From NCBI GenBank assembly GCA_013396635.1, contig WBMW01003830.1, positions 1,834,980 through 1,898,979 on the forward strand: a DNA stretch of 64,000 nucleotides. The letters run 5' to 3'. Origin of the DNA: Penelope pileata. Lineage: Eukaryota; Chordata; Aves; Galliformes; Cracidae. The position numbers and the translations under genes are program-made. Of this stretch, positions 34,737 through 45,661 are shown one piece after another. The notes below the pieces were generated by a model. That model made no database searches. It had not been told where the DNA came from and saw nothing but the letters and a program-made list of their open reading frames with translations. Numbering within the stretch: position 1 is the stretch's first letter; each line of letters begins with the position of its first letter.

Positions 34737-37155
34737 CTGTGAAATGGGGACAGACAAAAAGACTGCATTGTGAATATTCTGTTAAACAAGAAGCAGATGC
34801 AGAATCTTAGCCGATTCTGCAATAATCATCACATTTGACCAGGTGATATCTCAAGATCTGGCCCAGCTCTGTTTGCTCTCTCATTCCTGATTTGCAGATG
34901 TGTAAGCTAAGAATATCATTCAGCTTGGAGACCTTGTGTAGCTTGCAATAACATGGAGGCAAGCAGAAACAATCAAGGACAGCTCGAAAACATCAGCATA
35001 ACTAACATCAAAATGCTTCTCAATGTAACTTCTTTCATCCCAAAGTGATTTGCAAGCAGTGGACACAGCTTTGGTGTTTTCACCTGTGACTCAAATAGTT
35101 GTGCAAAAATCTTATATTCAATATTCTTGAGAAAAGCCCCTGAGGAAAGGTGGTACCACTGAAATAACATTAATTAGATCTGGGCAAACAGGAAAGGCCA
35201 AGTGGGCACGGGACAGCAGGAAAGGAAGCACAGCATGAAGAGGAAGAGAAGGGAAGAGTGTCTGAACCCAAGGCTGAATTGCTATATGAGGAAGGAGAAA
35301 CAAACTGCCTCAAGTCCTAACAGCATTTGAACGTGTTTAGTTTAATGACAGTGAAGTAATAGATAATAGCACCCTTCTTAGTCCTAAACGCCATTCTGAA
35401 TGAAGACCTTTAAATAAAAAATCACTTGCTGAATGAAGGATGTATATGCCTTATATTGGAATTGTATTTCCTACAGGATTTTCTAATGGGATTTCAGTTA
35501 ATAGTATAAAATTGTAACAATCTTGCATGCACATTTATACAGGGATCCCCACATTGAGTAAAGGTTTTATTTTTAAAAATAAGTTCTAGAGTAAAAGAAA
35601 TAACCCAATAGTCAATCAGTTTTTGGAGATCACCTCAATGAGTTGTTCAGAGTGAACAAGTTGATTCAGACTCCCAAAAAAAGCTAACACAGATGTAAAG
35701 ACCCTGTTGCTGTTTCCCGAGGTGAATTCTGATAGGACTTTTGGTCCAGCCTCAGCTCTAAATGATAGCATAGTTCTGCTTCACCTCCTTGTATTTCATG
35801 TCCATCTTCCTTATCCCACTTAACATTTCTGAAGCCTTCCCATATGCACTGAAGGCATTGAGTGAAAAAGTGGCTAGAATCACATGAGTAAGCCTAGCTG
35901 GAGTTAATCTGATGCACAAGGTCATCTTGCTCTTGATCATTATTAGAGAGGGACCCTTGGAGTCAAATTCAAATTGAAATTAAAACAGAGTAGAAGAAGC
36001 ACTATAAATAAATCAACAGCTAACAAGTATCTCATTGAAGCATATTAAAGGGCTCCGTATATTTAATCTGCACACAGTGTGCTGCGTCTGCTGGTGATTG
36101 ATGCTTTTTCATCTTTTTTTGCAGCTTTTATGAGAGCTGATGGTAATCTCCTGAGAAACAATATGATTTGTAATAAAAAGATTACCTGTATTAAATAAAA
36201 ATAATATATACATAGGAAATGCTGTTAGCTCGACAAATCTGGTTAAAGATATTACCACCACGAAAAAATGTGATTTTTTCCCTGGCTGTCTAATTCATTT
36301 TGGGGAAAAGTAATATCTTTAAAACTTAAGCCTGTATTATTTATAAAGGAAGCAATAACTGATTTTCCCATTTCCTATATTAATAAATTTATTTGCATAT
36401 ATTTATATCAGAATTAATGAGTTTTCTCTCTCTATGAATGCAAAAACTGCACTGAAAGGAAAAGAGAATCAAGAATTGCTTTATGCCTTTAGATTGCAAG
36501 TCAACATAAACTCCTACAGCTTTTCTATAGCTAGACACAGTCTGTTTTCTTTCCTTTTAGTAGAGGCCTAATAGTATGGATGAGGAATAGTGGTAAAAAC
36601 ATGCTTTTTAAAACTACAGTTCAGCAGAGTATATAAAAGGTCAAAGTGATCTCTAGAGTGAAGTTAAAATTCCTCAAGTTTACAAAACTAAGCATCGCTG
36701 AGTCCTGGTGGTGTCTCAAACCAAAACCAAAGTGTTTCTAAGAGATGTTTATGAAGGTACAAAGACTTACCACACTCTCAGAGATGCTGAGATGCAATTA
36801 CCTGTAGATAGTGCTTAAATGACTGCTCCAGAGTCAACAACACGATGAAGAATAAGAAACCTGTTCTTTGTAAGTACTTCAGAGAAGCAAACACCAGAAA
36901 GAAGAACTGACTGCTAGCTGAAAAGCAGCAGTGGGATAAGAACAAAAGGGAATAAAATACAAGGTGAATCACAAGAAAATGTCACTAATTGTTGAGTGCA
37001 GGAAGTCCTAGAATGCCTTTCCAGAGACACTAAGCACAGAAACCTTCACTGTGTTTTTGTGATACAAGGCGAATTCCTGAAAGGATTTTTATGAAGTACC
37101 TAAGGGTAACAGAGAGAATTCAATAAAACAGGATGTACCATCCAATACTGACCTG

Positions 37156-37250
37156 AGGAAATCATTCCTTCATCCTGATTGAGCAGGAAATCATTCCTTC
37201 ATCCTGATTGAGCAGGAAATCATTCCTTCATCCTGATTGAGCAGGAAATC
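37156..37250. repeat. 29-bp direct repeat, three copies plus a partial
   Basis: The unit starts AGGAAATCATTCCTTCATCC and is repeated identically with starts at 37156, 37185 and 37214; a fourth copy breaks off after AGGAAATC at 37243-37250. It abuts the 5' end of the CR1 reading frame; the partial fourth copy merges with CR1 coding sequence. Identity between copies implies a recent origin. Confidence 0.95.
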
Positions 37251-39195
37251 AGGGAAGGGCGGCAGGAGACCGCCATGGATGAGCACGGAGCTCATGGGCA
37301 TGATCAAAGAGAAGAAGAAGGTCCATGAAATGTGGAAAAAGGGCCTGTCCTCTTGGGAGGAGTACAGGAATGTTGTGAGGGACTGCAGGAATATGACAAG
37401 AAAGGCCAAAGCCCAATTGGAGTTTAAATTGGCAAAGGAGATAAAGGATAATAAGAAGGGGTTTTTTAAGTATGTCAACAGTAAGAGGAAGCCTAGGGAA
37501 AATGTGGGTCCCCTGCTGGATGAGGGAGGTGTCCTGACAACGGAGGATGCCGAGATGGTGGAGATATTGAATGCCTTCTTTGCTTCAGTCTTCACTTCTA
37601 AGACTCCTCCTCGGGACTCCCCATCCCTGGAGATGTGTGATAGAGTCCGGAAAATGGAGGGCTTCCCTCCGGTTGAGAAGAGCTTCCCTCTGGTTGAGGA
37701 GGGGATGGTCCGGGAGCGTCTGGCTGGGATGGATGTGCACAAATCCATGGGCCCTGATGGGATGCATCCGCGTGTGCTGAGGGAGCTGGCGGATGTGATT
37801 GCCCTACCGCTCTCTATCATCTTTGACAGGTCTTGGAGAACGGGAGAAGTGCCTGAAGACTGGAGGATAGCCAATGTCACTCCGGTCTTCAAGAAGGGCA
37901 AGAAGGAGGATCCAGGGAACTACAGGCCAGTCAGCCTCACCTCTGTCCCTGGAAAGGTGATGGAGCAGCTTGTTCTGGATGCCATCTCCCAGCAATTGGA
38001 AGAGAAGAAGGTTATCAGGAGTAGTCAGCATGGATTCACCAAGGGGAAATCATGTTTGACCAACCTGGTAGCCTTCTATGATAACATCACTGGCTGGGTA
38101 GATGGGGGGAGAGCAGTGGATGTCATCTACCTTGATTTCAGCAAGGCTTTTGACACTGTCTCCCATGACATCCTGATAGCAAAGATGAGAAAATGTGGGA
38201 TAGATGAGTGGACTGTGAGGTGGGTTGAGAACTGGCTGACTGGCCGAGCTCAGAGGGTAGTGATCAGCGGCACAGAGTCCAGCTGGAGGCCTGTAACTAG
38301 CGGTGTTCCCCAGGGGTCGGTGCTGGGTCCAGTCTTGTTCAATGTCTTCATCAATGACCTTGATGAGGGGATTGTGTCCACCCTCAGCAAGTTTGCTGAT
38401 GACACGAAGCTGGGGGGAGTGGCTGACACGCCAGAAGGCTGTGCTGCCATTCAGCAAGACCTGGACAGGCTGGAGAGATGGGCAGAGAGGAACCTGATGA
38501 GGTTCAACAAAAGCAAGTGTAGAGTCTTGCACCTGGGGAGGAATAACCGCATGTACCAGTACAGGCTGGGGGACGACCTGCTGGAGAGGAGCTCTACAGA
38601 GAGGGACCTGGGGGTCCTGGTAGATGACAGGTTGGCCATGAGCCAGCAGTGTGCCCTGGTGGCTAAGAAGGCCAATGGGATCCTAGGGTGCATTAAAAAG
38701 AGTATTGCCAGCAGGTCGAGGGAGGTGATCCTTCCCCTCTACTCTGCCCTGGTCAGGCCTCAGCTGGAGTACTGCATCCAGTTCTGGGCTCCCCTGTATA
38801 AGAAAGACAGGGACCTCCTAGAAAGAGTCCAGCGGAGGGCCACAAAGATGATAAAGGGCCTGGAGCATCTCCCCTATGAGGAGAGGCTCAGTAAGCTGGG
38901 TCTGTTCAGCCTGGAGAAAAGAAGGCTGAGAGGGGACCTGATCCATGTTTACAAGTATCTTAGTTGTGGGAGGCAAATGGAGGTGGGGAACCTCTTTTCG
39001 GTGGTCAGTGGGGACAGGACAAGGGGCAACGGCCTTAAGCTGGAGCACAGGAAGTTCCGCACCAACATGCGGAAGAACTTCTTCACAGTGCGGGTGACGG
39101 AGCACTGGAACAGGCTGCCCAGGGAGGTTGTGGAGTCTCCTTCCCTGGAGATATTCAAGACCCGCCTGGACGCCTACCTGTGCAACCTGCAGTAG
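37237..39195 (+). CDS. CR1 ORF2 fragment: reverse transcriptase
   Basis: An uninterrupted frame of 652 codons ending in TAG, encoding the reverse transcriptase and C-terminal part of CR1 ORF2. Numbering from 37237, the frame shows the acceptor-type motif YLDFSKAFDTVSHD, SGVPQGSVLGPVLF, the catalytic FADD at residues 386-389 (38392-38403), and the downstream RPQLEYC and RLPREVV segments. The first codon is TTG, not ATG; the first in-frame ATG is at 37276. A full CR1 ORF2 is roughly a third longer and starts with an endonuclease domain, which is absent. This is transposon sequence and not a host gene. The complete lack of stops or frameshifts suggests a young insertion. Confidence 0.93.
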   Translation: MSRKSGKGGRRPPWMSTELMGMIKEKKKVHEMWKKGLSSWEEYRNVVRDCRNMTRKAKAQLEFKLAKEIKDNKKGFFKYVNSKRKPRENVGPLLDEGGVLTTEDAEMVEILNAFFASVFTSKTPPRDSPSLEMCDRVRKMEGFPPVEKSFPLVEEGMVRERLAGMDVHKSMGPDGMHPRVLRELADVIALPLSIIFDRSWRTGEVPEDWRIANVTPVFKKGKKEDPGNYRPVSLTSVPGKVMEQLVLDAISQQLEEKKVIRSSQHGFTKGKSCLTNLVAFYDNITGWVDGGRAVDVIYLDFSKAFDTVSHDILIAKMRKCGIDEWTVRWVENWLTGRAQRVVISGTESSWRPVTSGVPQGSVLGPVLFNVFINDLDEGIVSTLSKFADDTKLGGVADTPEGCAAIQQDLDRLERWAERNLMRFNKSKCRVLHLGRNNRMYQYRLGDDLLERSSTERDLGVLVDDRLAMSQQCALVAKKANGILGCIKKSIASRSREVILPLYSALVRPQLEYCIQFWAPLYKKDRDLLERVQRRATKMIKGLEHLPYEERLSKLGLFSLEKRRLRGDLIHVYKYLSCGRQMEVGNLFSVVSGDRTRGNGLKLEHRKFRTNMRKNFFTVRVTEHWNRLPREVVESPSLEIFKTRLDAYLCNLQ

Positions 39196-39276
39196 GGAAC
39201 CTGCTCTGGCAGGGGGGGTGGACTCGATGATCTCTTGAGGTCCCTTCCAACCCCTGCAATTCTGTGATTCTGTGAT
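37243..39276 (+). mobile_element. CR1 non-LTR retrotransposon, 5'-truncated
   Basis: A CR1 element of about 2.03 kb, oriented opposite to the host gene WDFY4. It holds the reverse transcriptase half of ORF2, a short 3' UTR with GGTGGACTCGATGATCTCTT and GGTCCCTTCCAACCC, and the CR1 terminal repeat ATTCTGTGATTCTGTGAT at 39259-39276. The endonuclease part and 5' end are missing, which is the usual result of incomplete reverse transcription. The 5' boundary is set where the flanking 29-bp repeats stop. Confidence 0.95.
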
Positions 39277-41029
39277 CCCAGTACAAATATTCAAAGCATA
39301 CACATTTCTCCAGTCAGATTTCAATACACTTAATTAAACTGTGAAATAGCAAGGTTTCGTAAACTCCTGCACACTGTCTTCTTCTGTGGTCAGGTGCAGA
39401 TCACATATTTGATGTGACTAACAGGACGTTATGCAATATCAATTTTTCATGAGGGATGCACCCAAGTCCCTGCATTTCCCCATCATGTGCACTCAGAAAA
39501 GCAGTCTGGGGTTATAAACATATTTTTTCCACTTTTTAAGATGCTGAGAAGCTTTCCTAGCTCCTTACTGAGCAAACTTCCAAGGTCTTAACTTTGAGAG
39601 TACTCCTTTTCCAATCTGCTCTCAACTGAATATAAAGGTTTCAGATCTGCTGTTTGCCTGACTGCATCTCACACTTAGTGATTCCTGAACGACAGCAGGA
39701 CCAGTAACCTAGGGGAAATGAGCTCACCTTTGCATGTAGCAACAAAAGAGCAAAGGAATGAGAATGGAAGTTCAGCAGTTTCAGTGAATCCACAGCCAGA
39801 CAAAATTTTAAATGCTTCAAAGATCTCAACAGTCTTTGAATACTACCATACACACAGAAATGCCAGCTATCTGCTAATCACACACACCTAGCCACAAAGC
39901 AGGCTAGGAACTTGTTCTGTATAAAAAACTGTGCCGGCGAGACATGGCAGCCTTTATCATTTACAAGAAGAAATAGCTGCTCCACAGTCATTCATGACTG
40001 CAGCTAACATATGGCTCACAGAGTGCGATGGTAACCATTGCCTCAGGTGGTTCACTAACCCATCATCTACTGCTGGTAACAGCTGATATCATAGGGCTCA
40101 TTACTTAATTAGCACAGTGGTTTATTTGTATTAGCTCATTTTAAAAAAGAGAGCTGCACAACAACAAAGCACTTGGAAAGCTGCAGGAGACATGGCCAGC
40201 CCTCACTGGATGAGCAGTCTGTAGAATATTCTGGCCTAGCTGCCACTCTCACATTTCTCCATTAACAGAGGTGAATTTCAACAACAGATCTCTTAGAACA
40301 CACTTTTGTTGACCTGTCCTACTGGTAGACTCTGCTATAATAACGCACATTACAAAAATGAGGGCAACAACTGGCTCCTACAGCCCACACTGCCCTGCTT
40401 GTGCATCACCAACTGCATGAAGAGAGCAGCTAGGAAATCTGGTGCCCCCATTTGCTGGCTGCCTGGGAAAAGTAAACACAAAGCTCAGTTTCCATGAAAT
40501 TTAATTCCATGGGGAATGTTTTAAGCACCAAAAAAATGATGTCAGGATCAGAACAAGCAAAATCAAAATATTCCTTCTGTGGCACTAGAAGTATCTCACT
40601 CTATTTCTTCAGAGACACCAATCTCATGACTCCTGTCATAATCCAGACATAGCCTTTATTCTACTAGCTCCAAGTACTTGCCAATAGCCGCATTATTGTA
40701 CAAGCACCTGAGACTTTGATGGCACGTATTCCAAGCGCATCTGCCCCAAAGTCAGAAGGTAATGATCAGAGTGGTAGTAAAATAATGCCTTGGTGGCTAC
40801 ATCTCAGTTCTCACAAAATGCACCACAGAATCAAAATAAAATAACCCTTCTCCATCAGGAAAAAAAAGCAAAATAACCAGATATCAATTCTGCTCCATTA
40901 AAATGTTTCCACTGAATTCAGCAGACACAGCACAGGGGCTTCAGTTAACCCACAGTCCACACAGAATAGACAAAAGATGCCAAGAGAATTAATCCCTCTT
41001 CATTACATGGTCACCATAGTGTGCTCCAT

Positions 41030-41224
41030 AATCACAGAATCATAGAATGGCTTGGGTTGGAAGGGACCTTAGAGGTCATCTAGTTCCAACCCCCTGCTGT
41101 GGGCAAGGTTGCCAACCACTAAATCAAGTACTAGATCAGGTTGCCCAGGGACCCATCCAACCCGGCCTTGAACACCTCCAGGGATGGGGCATGCACAGCT
41201 TTTCTGGGTAGCATGCCCCAGTGC
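41030..41224 (-). mobile_element. CR1 retroposon 3' fragment
   Basis: The plus strand reads AATCACAGAATCATAGAATG then TTGGGTTGGAAGGGACCTTA, and later CCCAACCCGGCC-like and CCTCCAGGGATGGGGCATGC segments: the reverse complement of a CR1 3' end. The element therefore runs in the same direction as WDFY4. Its 5' edge lies 38 bases from the donor side of exon w10. Confidence 0.93.
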
Positions 41225-41262
41225 TAATGAGGTATAAGACAGAAGCTTTCATGCCCCCTTAC

Positions 41263-41372
41263 CTGCAGAGAACAGAAGGTCTGTGTAAATGGTTCCAATC
41301 GGACTAAGTAAGATGCCACTATAATTGCTGATGAATAGTGAGTACAGTAGTGGCACTGGGCTGACAGGTCTC
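41263..41372 (-). CDS. WDFY4: WDFY4 exon w10 (BEACH domain)
   Basis: 110 bases, acceptor ATTTCCAG at 41373-41374, donor CTGCAG|GTAAGG. It encodes (G)DLSAQCHYCTHYSSAII, VASYLVRLEPFTQTFCSLQ. HYxTHYSSA and LVR-EPFT are diagnostic BEACH motifs. A second AG 15 bases downstream also keeps phase (loss of five residues), but the upstream AG gives the better family match. Confidence 0.95.
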
Positions 41373-42026
41373 CTGGAAATTCAACACAAATCAGATTTCA
41401 GTGCAAGATCTCACTATTTAAAGTCCATAACATTCAGTTACTATTGCAAAAGTCAAAAAGTTTCTAAAGCAGATGCGTTCAAAGATGTGCAAAAGCACAC
41501 TTTGCATATCTGTATTGAATGTGCAGTTACTAACATCTCTGTATGTTCTTTTGTCTTGCCTCCTAAATTTCATTTTCTGGAGAATAAGGCCTTTATCTCC
41601 CCAGACCATCTGCTTTGACCCCCACATTATCAATGAAAAATGGTCTTGATCTCCAGAGGTCAATAGCTTCAGTGCTTTATTTCCTCTTCTTATTGTAGCT
41701 GTTAGCTAAACTGCATGCAGCAGTCTTCTGCATACAGCTTAATTAACAGAGCAGTCTTTTCTTGGACACTGTTTTCTGCTGCTGCATCTCTCCCTGCCCA
41801 AGGGAAGAGGAGAGAATGCAGCAGTATAAGGCACATAAGAAGTGCTTGCAAGGGAGTCATTTCTCTTTCAGTCTGCAACCACTTTGTACCCAGAAGTGAG
41901 AGGATCTCCTTGGTATGGCACTTCCCTTAACTACAGTTCTGCAAAGACTTCAGGCAACCTTTTCCAAGGGATTCACCAGCATTCGCTTAAAGCCCCTGCT
42001 GTCTGCTAGCCTCTTAAAAGACTCAC
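41373..42026 (-). other. WDFY4: WDFY4 intron w9/w10
   Basis: Intron of 654 bases, no other feature seen. Confidence 0.85.
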
Positions 42027-42144
42027 CTTCACTCTTCTCCACCTCATTGTAGCGCTGGATGAACTTTTGTTTCCTCTCCACAGTCTGTGCTCCCATGGGC
42101 TTTGACAGGTCCCGAAACGTGTGAGGATTACTAAGGTTTAGAGT
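42027..42144 (-). CDS. WDFY4: WDFY4 exon w9 (BEACH domain)
   Basis: 118 bases, acceptor TTTTCAG, donor GTGAAG|GTGAGT in phase 1. It encodes TLNLSNPHTFRDLSKPMGAQ and TVERKQKFIQRYNEVEKSE. The NP-TFRDLSKPMGAQ block is a strong BEACH signature. Confidence 0.97.
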
Positions 42145-42720
42145 CTGAAAACCAAAAAGAACAAACATGGAAACTTTCAGAACAAGACTCAGGCATCATA
42201 ACCAACTCAGTGACACTGGGCAGTGGCAAGGCTATACTAGAAGTTTCACCTGTACAAAGTTGCCACAGTTTCAATACTGAAATATTCATCTCCAGAATTT
42301 GGAAGGAACTTGGAAACAGAACAGCAACACGTGCCACTGAAAAGACAGTGTGTACAAGGTGCTTCACAAACAAAGGACCCAGCAGGTTCTGAATAGAAGA
42401 CCTAGCATGCTGCAAATTACTTTCAAGGCTTTTTCTGTCCAAACTTTCTTGGCAGGTCACAGAAGCCTGCCCCTGGCTACCTGCTAAGCCCATGCAGCTT
42501 TCTCTTAAGAAGGTATGAATGTAACAGATGCTTATCCACCTTACTGAGGCAGAACACACAGCTCAGAAGCTGACTTGAAGACAAAGATCTGTAAAGAATC
42601 AGTACAGTTCAAATTAACTATCTCAAGTTTTGAACCTTTGGTCTAGGCCCTTCTGCTTCAGCAGCTGCACACCACAAAACTGTGTACGTTGCTGTCAGAG
42701 AAAGTACAGCATGCACTGAC
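42145..42720 (-). other. WDFY4: WDFY4 intron w8/w9
   Basis: Intron of 576 bases; the minus-strand open frame 42131-42559 is read-through of the w9 acceptor side and not coding. Confidence 0.85.
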
Positions 42721-42840
42721 CTGGGAGTGGTAGTCAGCGAGGACCCATGGAAACACTGGGTACTGCATGTAATCATTGTAGCTGCGGCCAGCCAGCGTGT
42801 TCAGGTACATGAGGTAATCAAAGTTGCTGATCTCCCTCTT
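42721..42840 (-). CDS. WDFY4: WDFY4 exon w8 (start of BEACH domain)
   Basis: A phase-0 exon of 120 bases, acceptor TTGACAG, donor TCCCAG|GTCAGT. It encodes KREISNFDYLMYLNTLAGRS, YNDYMQYPVFPWVLADYHSQ. ISNF-YLM-LN-LAGR-YND--QYPVFPWVL-DY is the canonical opening of BEACH domains. Confidence 0.98.
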
Positions 42841-43545
42841 CTGTCAAGGAAAGGAAACAGACATTAAAATCTCCTAACTCCACCCCTGAAAACCATGCCT
42901 CAAAGGCAACCTCAGAGCTCCACAGTTCCCTTGTGCATCAGGACAAACGCTAAAAATAGTGTAATCGCCCACTGCCATTCAGATCAACACAACAGCTCTT
43001 ATACATTCAACAGAATGAGTCTTCTCTCCTGCTATTCTCCAGACAGGCCATTTGCATTTGTCTATAATCACCCAGTGCTTTTATGTGATATTTGCATAAC
43101 AGAGCACTTTTTCTGATTTTGTAAGAGCCAAATGCAAACAATTTGTCTATTGGCAAATCCTGGGCAACAGCTTGTATGGAAAGGATGCACAAAGTGCTAC
43201 ATATAAACAAGAGGGTATAAATTTCTTCAGTGTGTCTTGGACCACCAAGATCAGAAGTAGAGGAAAGTGAATGGTGAATGCATGTCTCAGCTCAGTATAA
43301 GATCTGTGAAAACAAACGAGGTGCATTGATTTAGATGATCTATGAATAGTCATTCAACTAGGTGTCTCTCTTTGGTCTCCGCTTCAAAATGCATGTGGGA
43401 TCACACAATCTGTCAGATAGTTGCACCACATGTTTCACAGCGGTAGGAGCAAAACCTCTGCAATAACCAGATGTGAATACTCTGTTCCTCTTGCCAATAA
43501 CCTCACCTCCAGCTGTGAGAGAATAGCTTAGGCCCTGAAGCGCAT

Positions 43546-43572
43546 ACACACACACACACACACACACACACA
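43546..43572. repeat. (CA)n microsatellite
   Basis: Uninterrupted CA run of 27 bases about 80 bases downstream of exon w7 in gene direction. Confidence 0.97.
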
Positions 43573-43648
43573 AATATATACAACTGTGAGTGGACACACA
43601 GGTAACGAAAATCTTTGCTTAACCATGCAGAACCAAGATTTAGCTTAC

Positions 43649-43691
43649 CTGCCACTTCTGGAGCATTGTTTTTTCCCCTCCTGAGTGTTTC
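43649..43691 (-). CDS. WDFY4: WDFY4 exon w7 (43-base microexon)
   Basis: Acceptor TTCCATGCAG, donor TGGCAG|GTAAGC. It encodes (R)KHSGGEKTMLQKWQ and joins w6 (phase 2) to w8 (phase 0). LQKWQ|KREISNF is the expected lead-in to the BEACH domain, which makes this very short exon convincing. Confidence 0.93.
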
Positions 43692-45369
43692 CTGCATGGA
43701 ATGAACATTTGATTGAAATAATTGCTTCAAAACCATAAGAGAAAGTCAATACACTCACACCTGTGCTCCCTGATCCCCTGTTCTCACCCCACAGAAACAA
43801 GAGAACATCAACACTAAAAGAATATTGAGGTTTCATCATTGAACAAATCATTTCAAAATCCAAGAGTGTTGATGCTTAGGTTAGTGCAGCAGGATCCAAG
43901 TTTCATTACCACTTTCAGTAGGAGGCAGGGTTCTGGATGGTGAGCAGGGAAAGCCAGATTCAGATGACTGGTGAGGTTATCACTGCCAGTCACTCTCCCC
44001 ACCTAACCACACAGAGGGCTAAGCTACACTTGCCAGACTGCTCCTGAATGAAACACCACCCCAACTATGGTATCTACTACAGAAAAAAAAAATTAGGATG
44101 GTGGTGTGGAAAAGGGATTCTGTTTGCCTTAAGATATTGATGCAAACTGCAGTAGTGATGCCACATGGTAAGCTGCAACAATTCGGAAACTGACTAAGGG
44201 GGTGAGAAGATGCCCCTGCAGCAGGAGCATCTGGAAAGCTGAAAATAAAGATGTCTCAGTCTCCATATCAATGATTGTTTTTGCATAAAGCACTTTGAAA
44301 CTCATGTAGTTCTGAAAAAGTAGTTTGTTTTATTGTTGTTTTTTTGGTTTGATTATTTTTGTTTTGTACTTTTGTAATTTAAAATAATGCAGTAAACATG
44401 TTTTCTTTCCACTTTCTTTGTTCTTGAATGGCAGAGCAACTTTTACTGAAACTTTAAATAGAAACAAACCAGTTGAAGGCAGATTCTAAACAGAGAAATT
44501 TACTTGGAAAGATGGAAAGGTCAAAGGATCTGACAAAACAAAAGTAATATTCTAGCTGGGCTGAAACAGGTGTTAGCATCTGAAGGGCATGGATTTGCTC
44601 TTGTTAGCTGCAAGCAACCAAACTGAGACAAGTGACAGTTTCTTGATTAAAGAAACTTTTGATCTGCCAAAGTAAACAGATTAGTGGCATGATATGATGT
44701 AACTGGTTGTAGAAGATGCTTTTCCTTCTGAGTATATACTTTTACACTAAAAGCTGAAGTGCCAGCTCAGAGACAAAGTTACTAACTTCATGAAGTGTAA
44801 TGGAATCAGTTTGACCACAGAATATAAAACTGCTACAGGAATAACAGAATAACTAGCTGTTATTTTGCACTCCTGTGCTCTGTATTGGATTACGCAGTCC
44901 GCAAAGTTAGTCTTCAAGCAGTCTCAAAGACCTAAATAAAACACTGGGATGGTCTATGATCATTACAGGTTTATTGAATTTGTGGTAGTAAATTCTTGTA
45001 AATGACCTCTCATGATTATGAATCATTCTTTTACTGCCTATTCAGCCCTGGACCAGCTAATAGCATACATTAAGGATAAACCGTGCTGTTTACTCGACGA
45101 AGTATTTTATTCCTCGCTTAGGCATTCCTGTCAGAAAAAGGTAGGGAAAGATTTTGCACAGACTAAATAACAACCTATTTCATGAACAGACATGAAAATC
45201 TGGACAAGTTCTGGCTCATGATCTACTACTCTTAAGCTTTCATTAGTTCTCCTGCTAATAGGCTATATTTATAACAAGCAGAAAAAGAAAAAGGTAATAT
45301 TCATACCTGATAGGAGAAGATGGGACCCTGACTCTTTGTCCAGGAAAAATAAAAAAAGTACTTAAAGGG

Positions 45370-45661
45370 AGCTTATAAACAGTAGGGAGACAGGCTTTTT
45401 ACATGGGCAGATAGTAAAAGGACAAAGGGGAATGGTTTTAAACTAAAAGAGGGGAGAGTTAAATATTAGGAGAAAATTCTTTACTCAGCTGGTAGTGAAA
45501 CACTGGCACAGGCTGTCCAGAGAAATGGTGTGTGCCTCATCCTGGGAGGTGTTTAAGACCAGGTTGGATGGGGCCCTGGGCAACCCTGCCCACAGCAGGA
45601 TGTTGGAACTGGGTGGGTTTTAAGGTCCCTTCCAACCCAAGCCATTCTATGATTCTATGAT
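45370..45661 (+). mobile_element. CR1 retroposon 3' fragment
   Basis: Contains GGGGAATGGTTTTAAACTAA, CACTGGCACAGGCTGTCCAG, GGTTGGATGGGGCCCTGGGC and TTCTATGATTCTATGATAA, the CR1 3' coding remnant, 3' UTR and terminal repeat. It is diverged and 5'-truncated; the left boundary is approximate. Confidence 0.92.

Larger units (their letters stand above)
34737..41262 (-). other. WDFY4: WDFY4 intron w10/w11
   Basis: A 6.5-kb intron inside the BEACH coding region. It contains a 29-base triplication (37156-37242), a 2-kb CR1 with an intact reverse-transcriptase frame (37243-39276), a CR1 3' fragment (41030-41224), and a very AT-rich segment near 36060-36420. No host coding sequence is seen. Confidence 0.85.

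Noticed and set aside
37191..37901. 236-codon open frame on the minus strand
   Set aside because: It is the antisense shadow of the CR1 reverse-transcriptase frame and the 29-bp repeats; no independent coding features.
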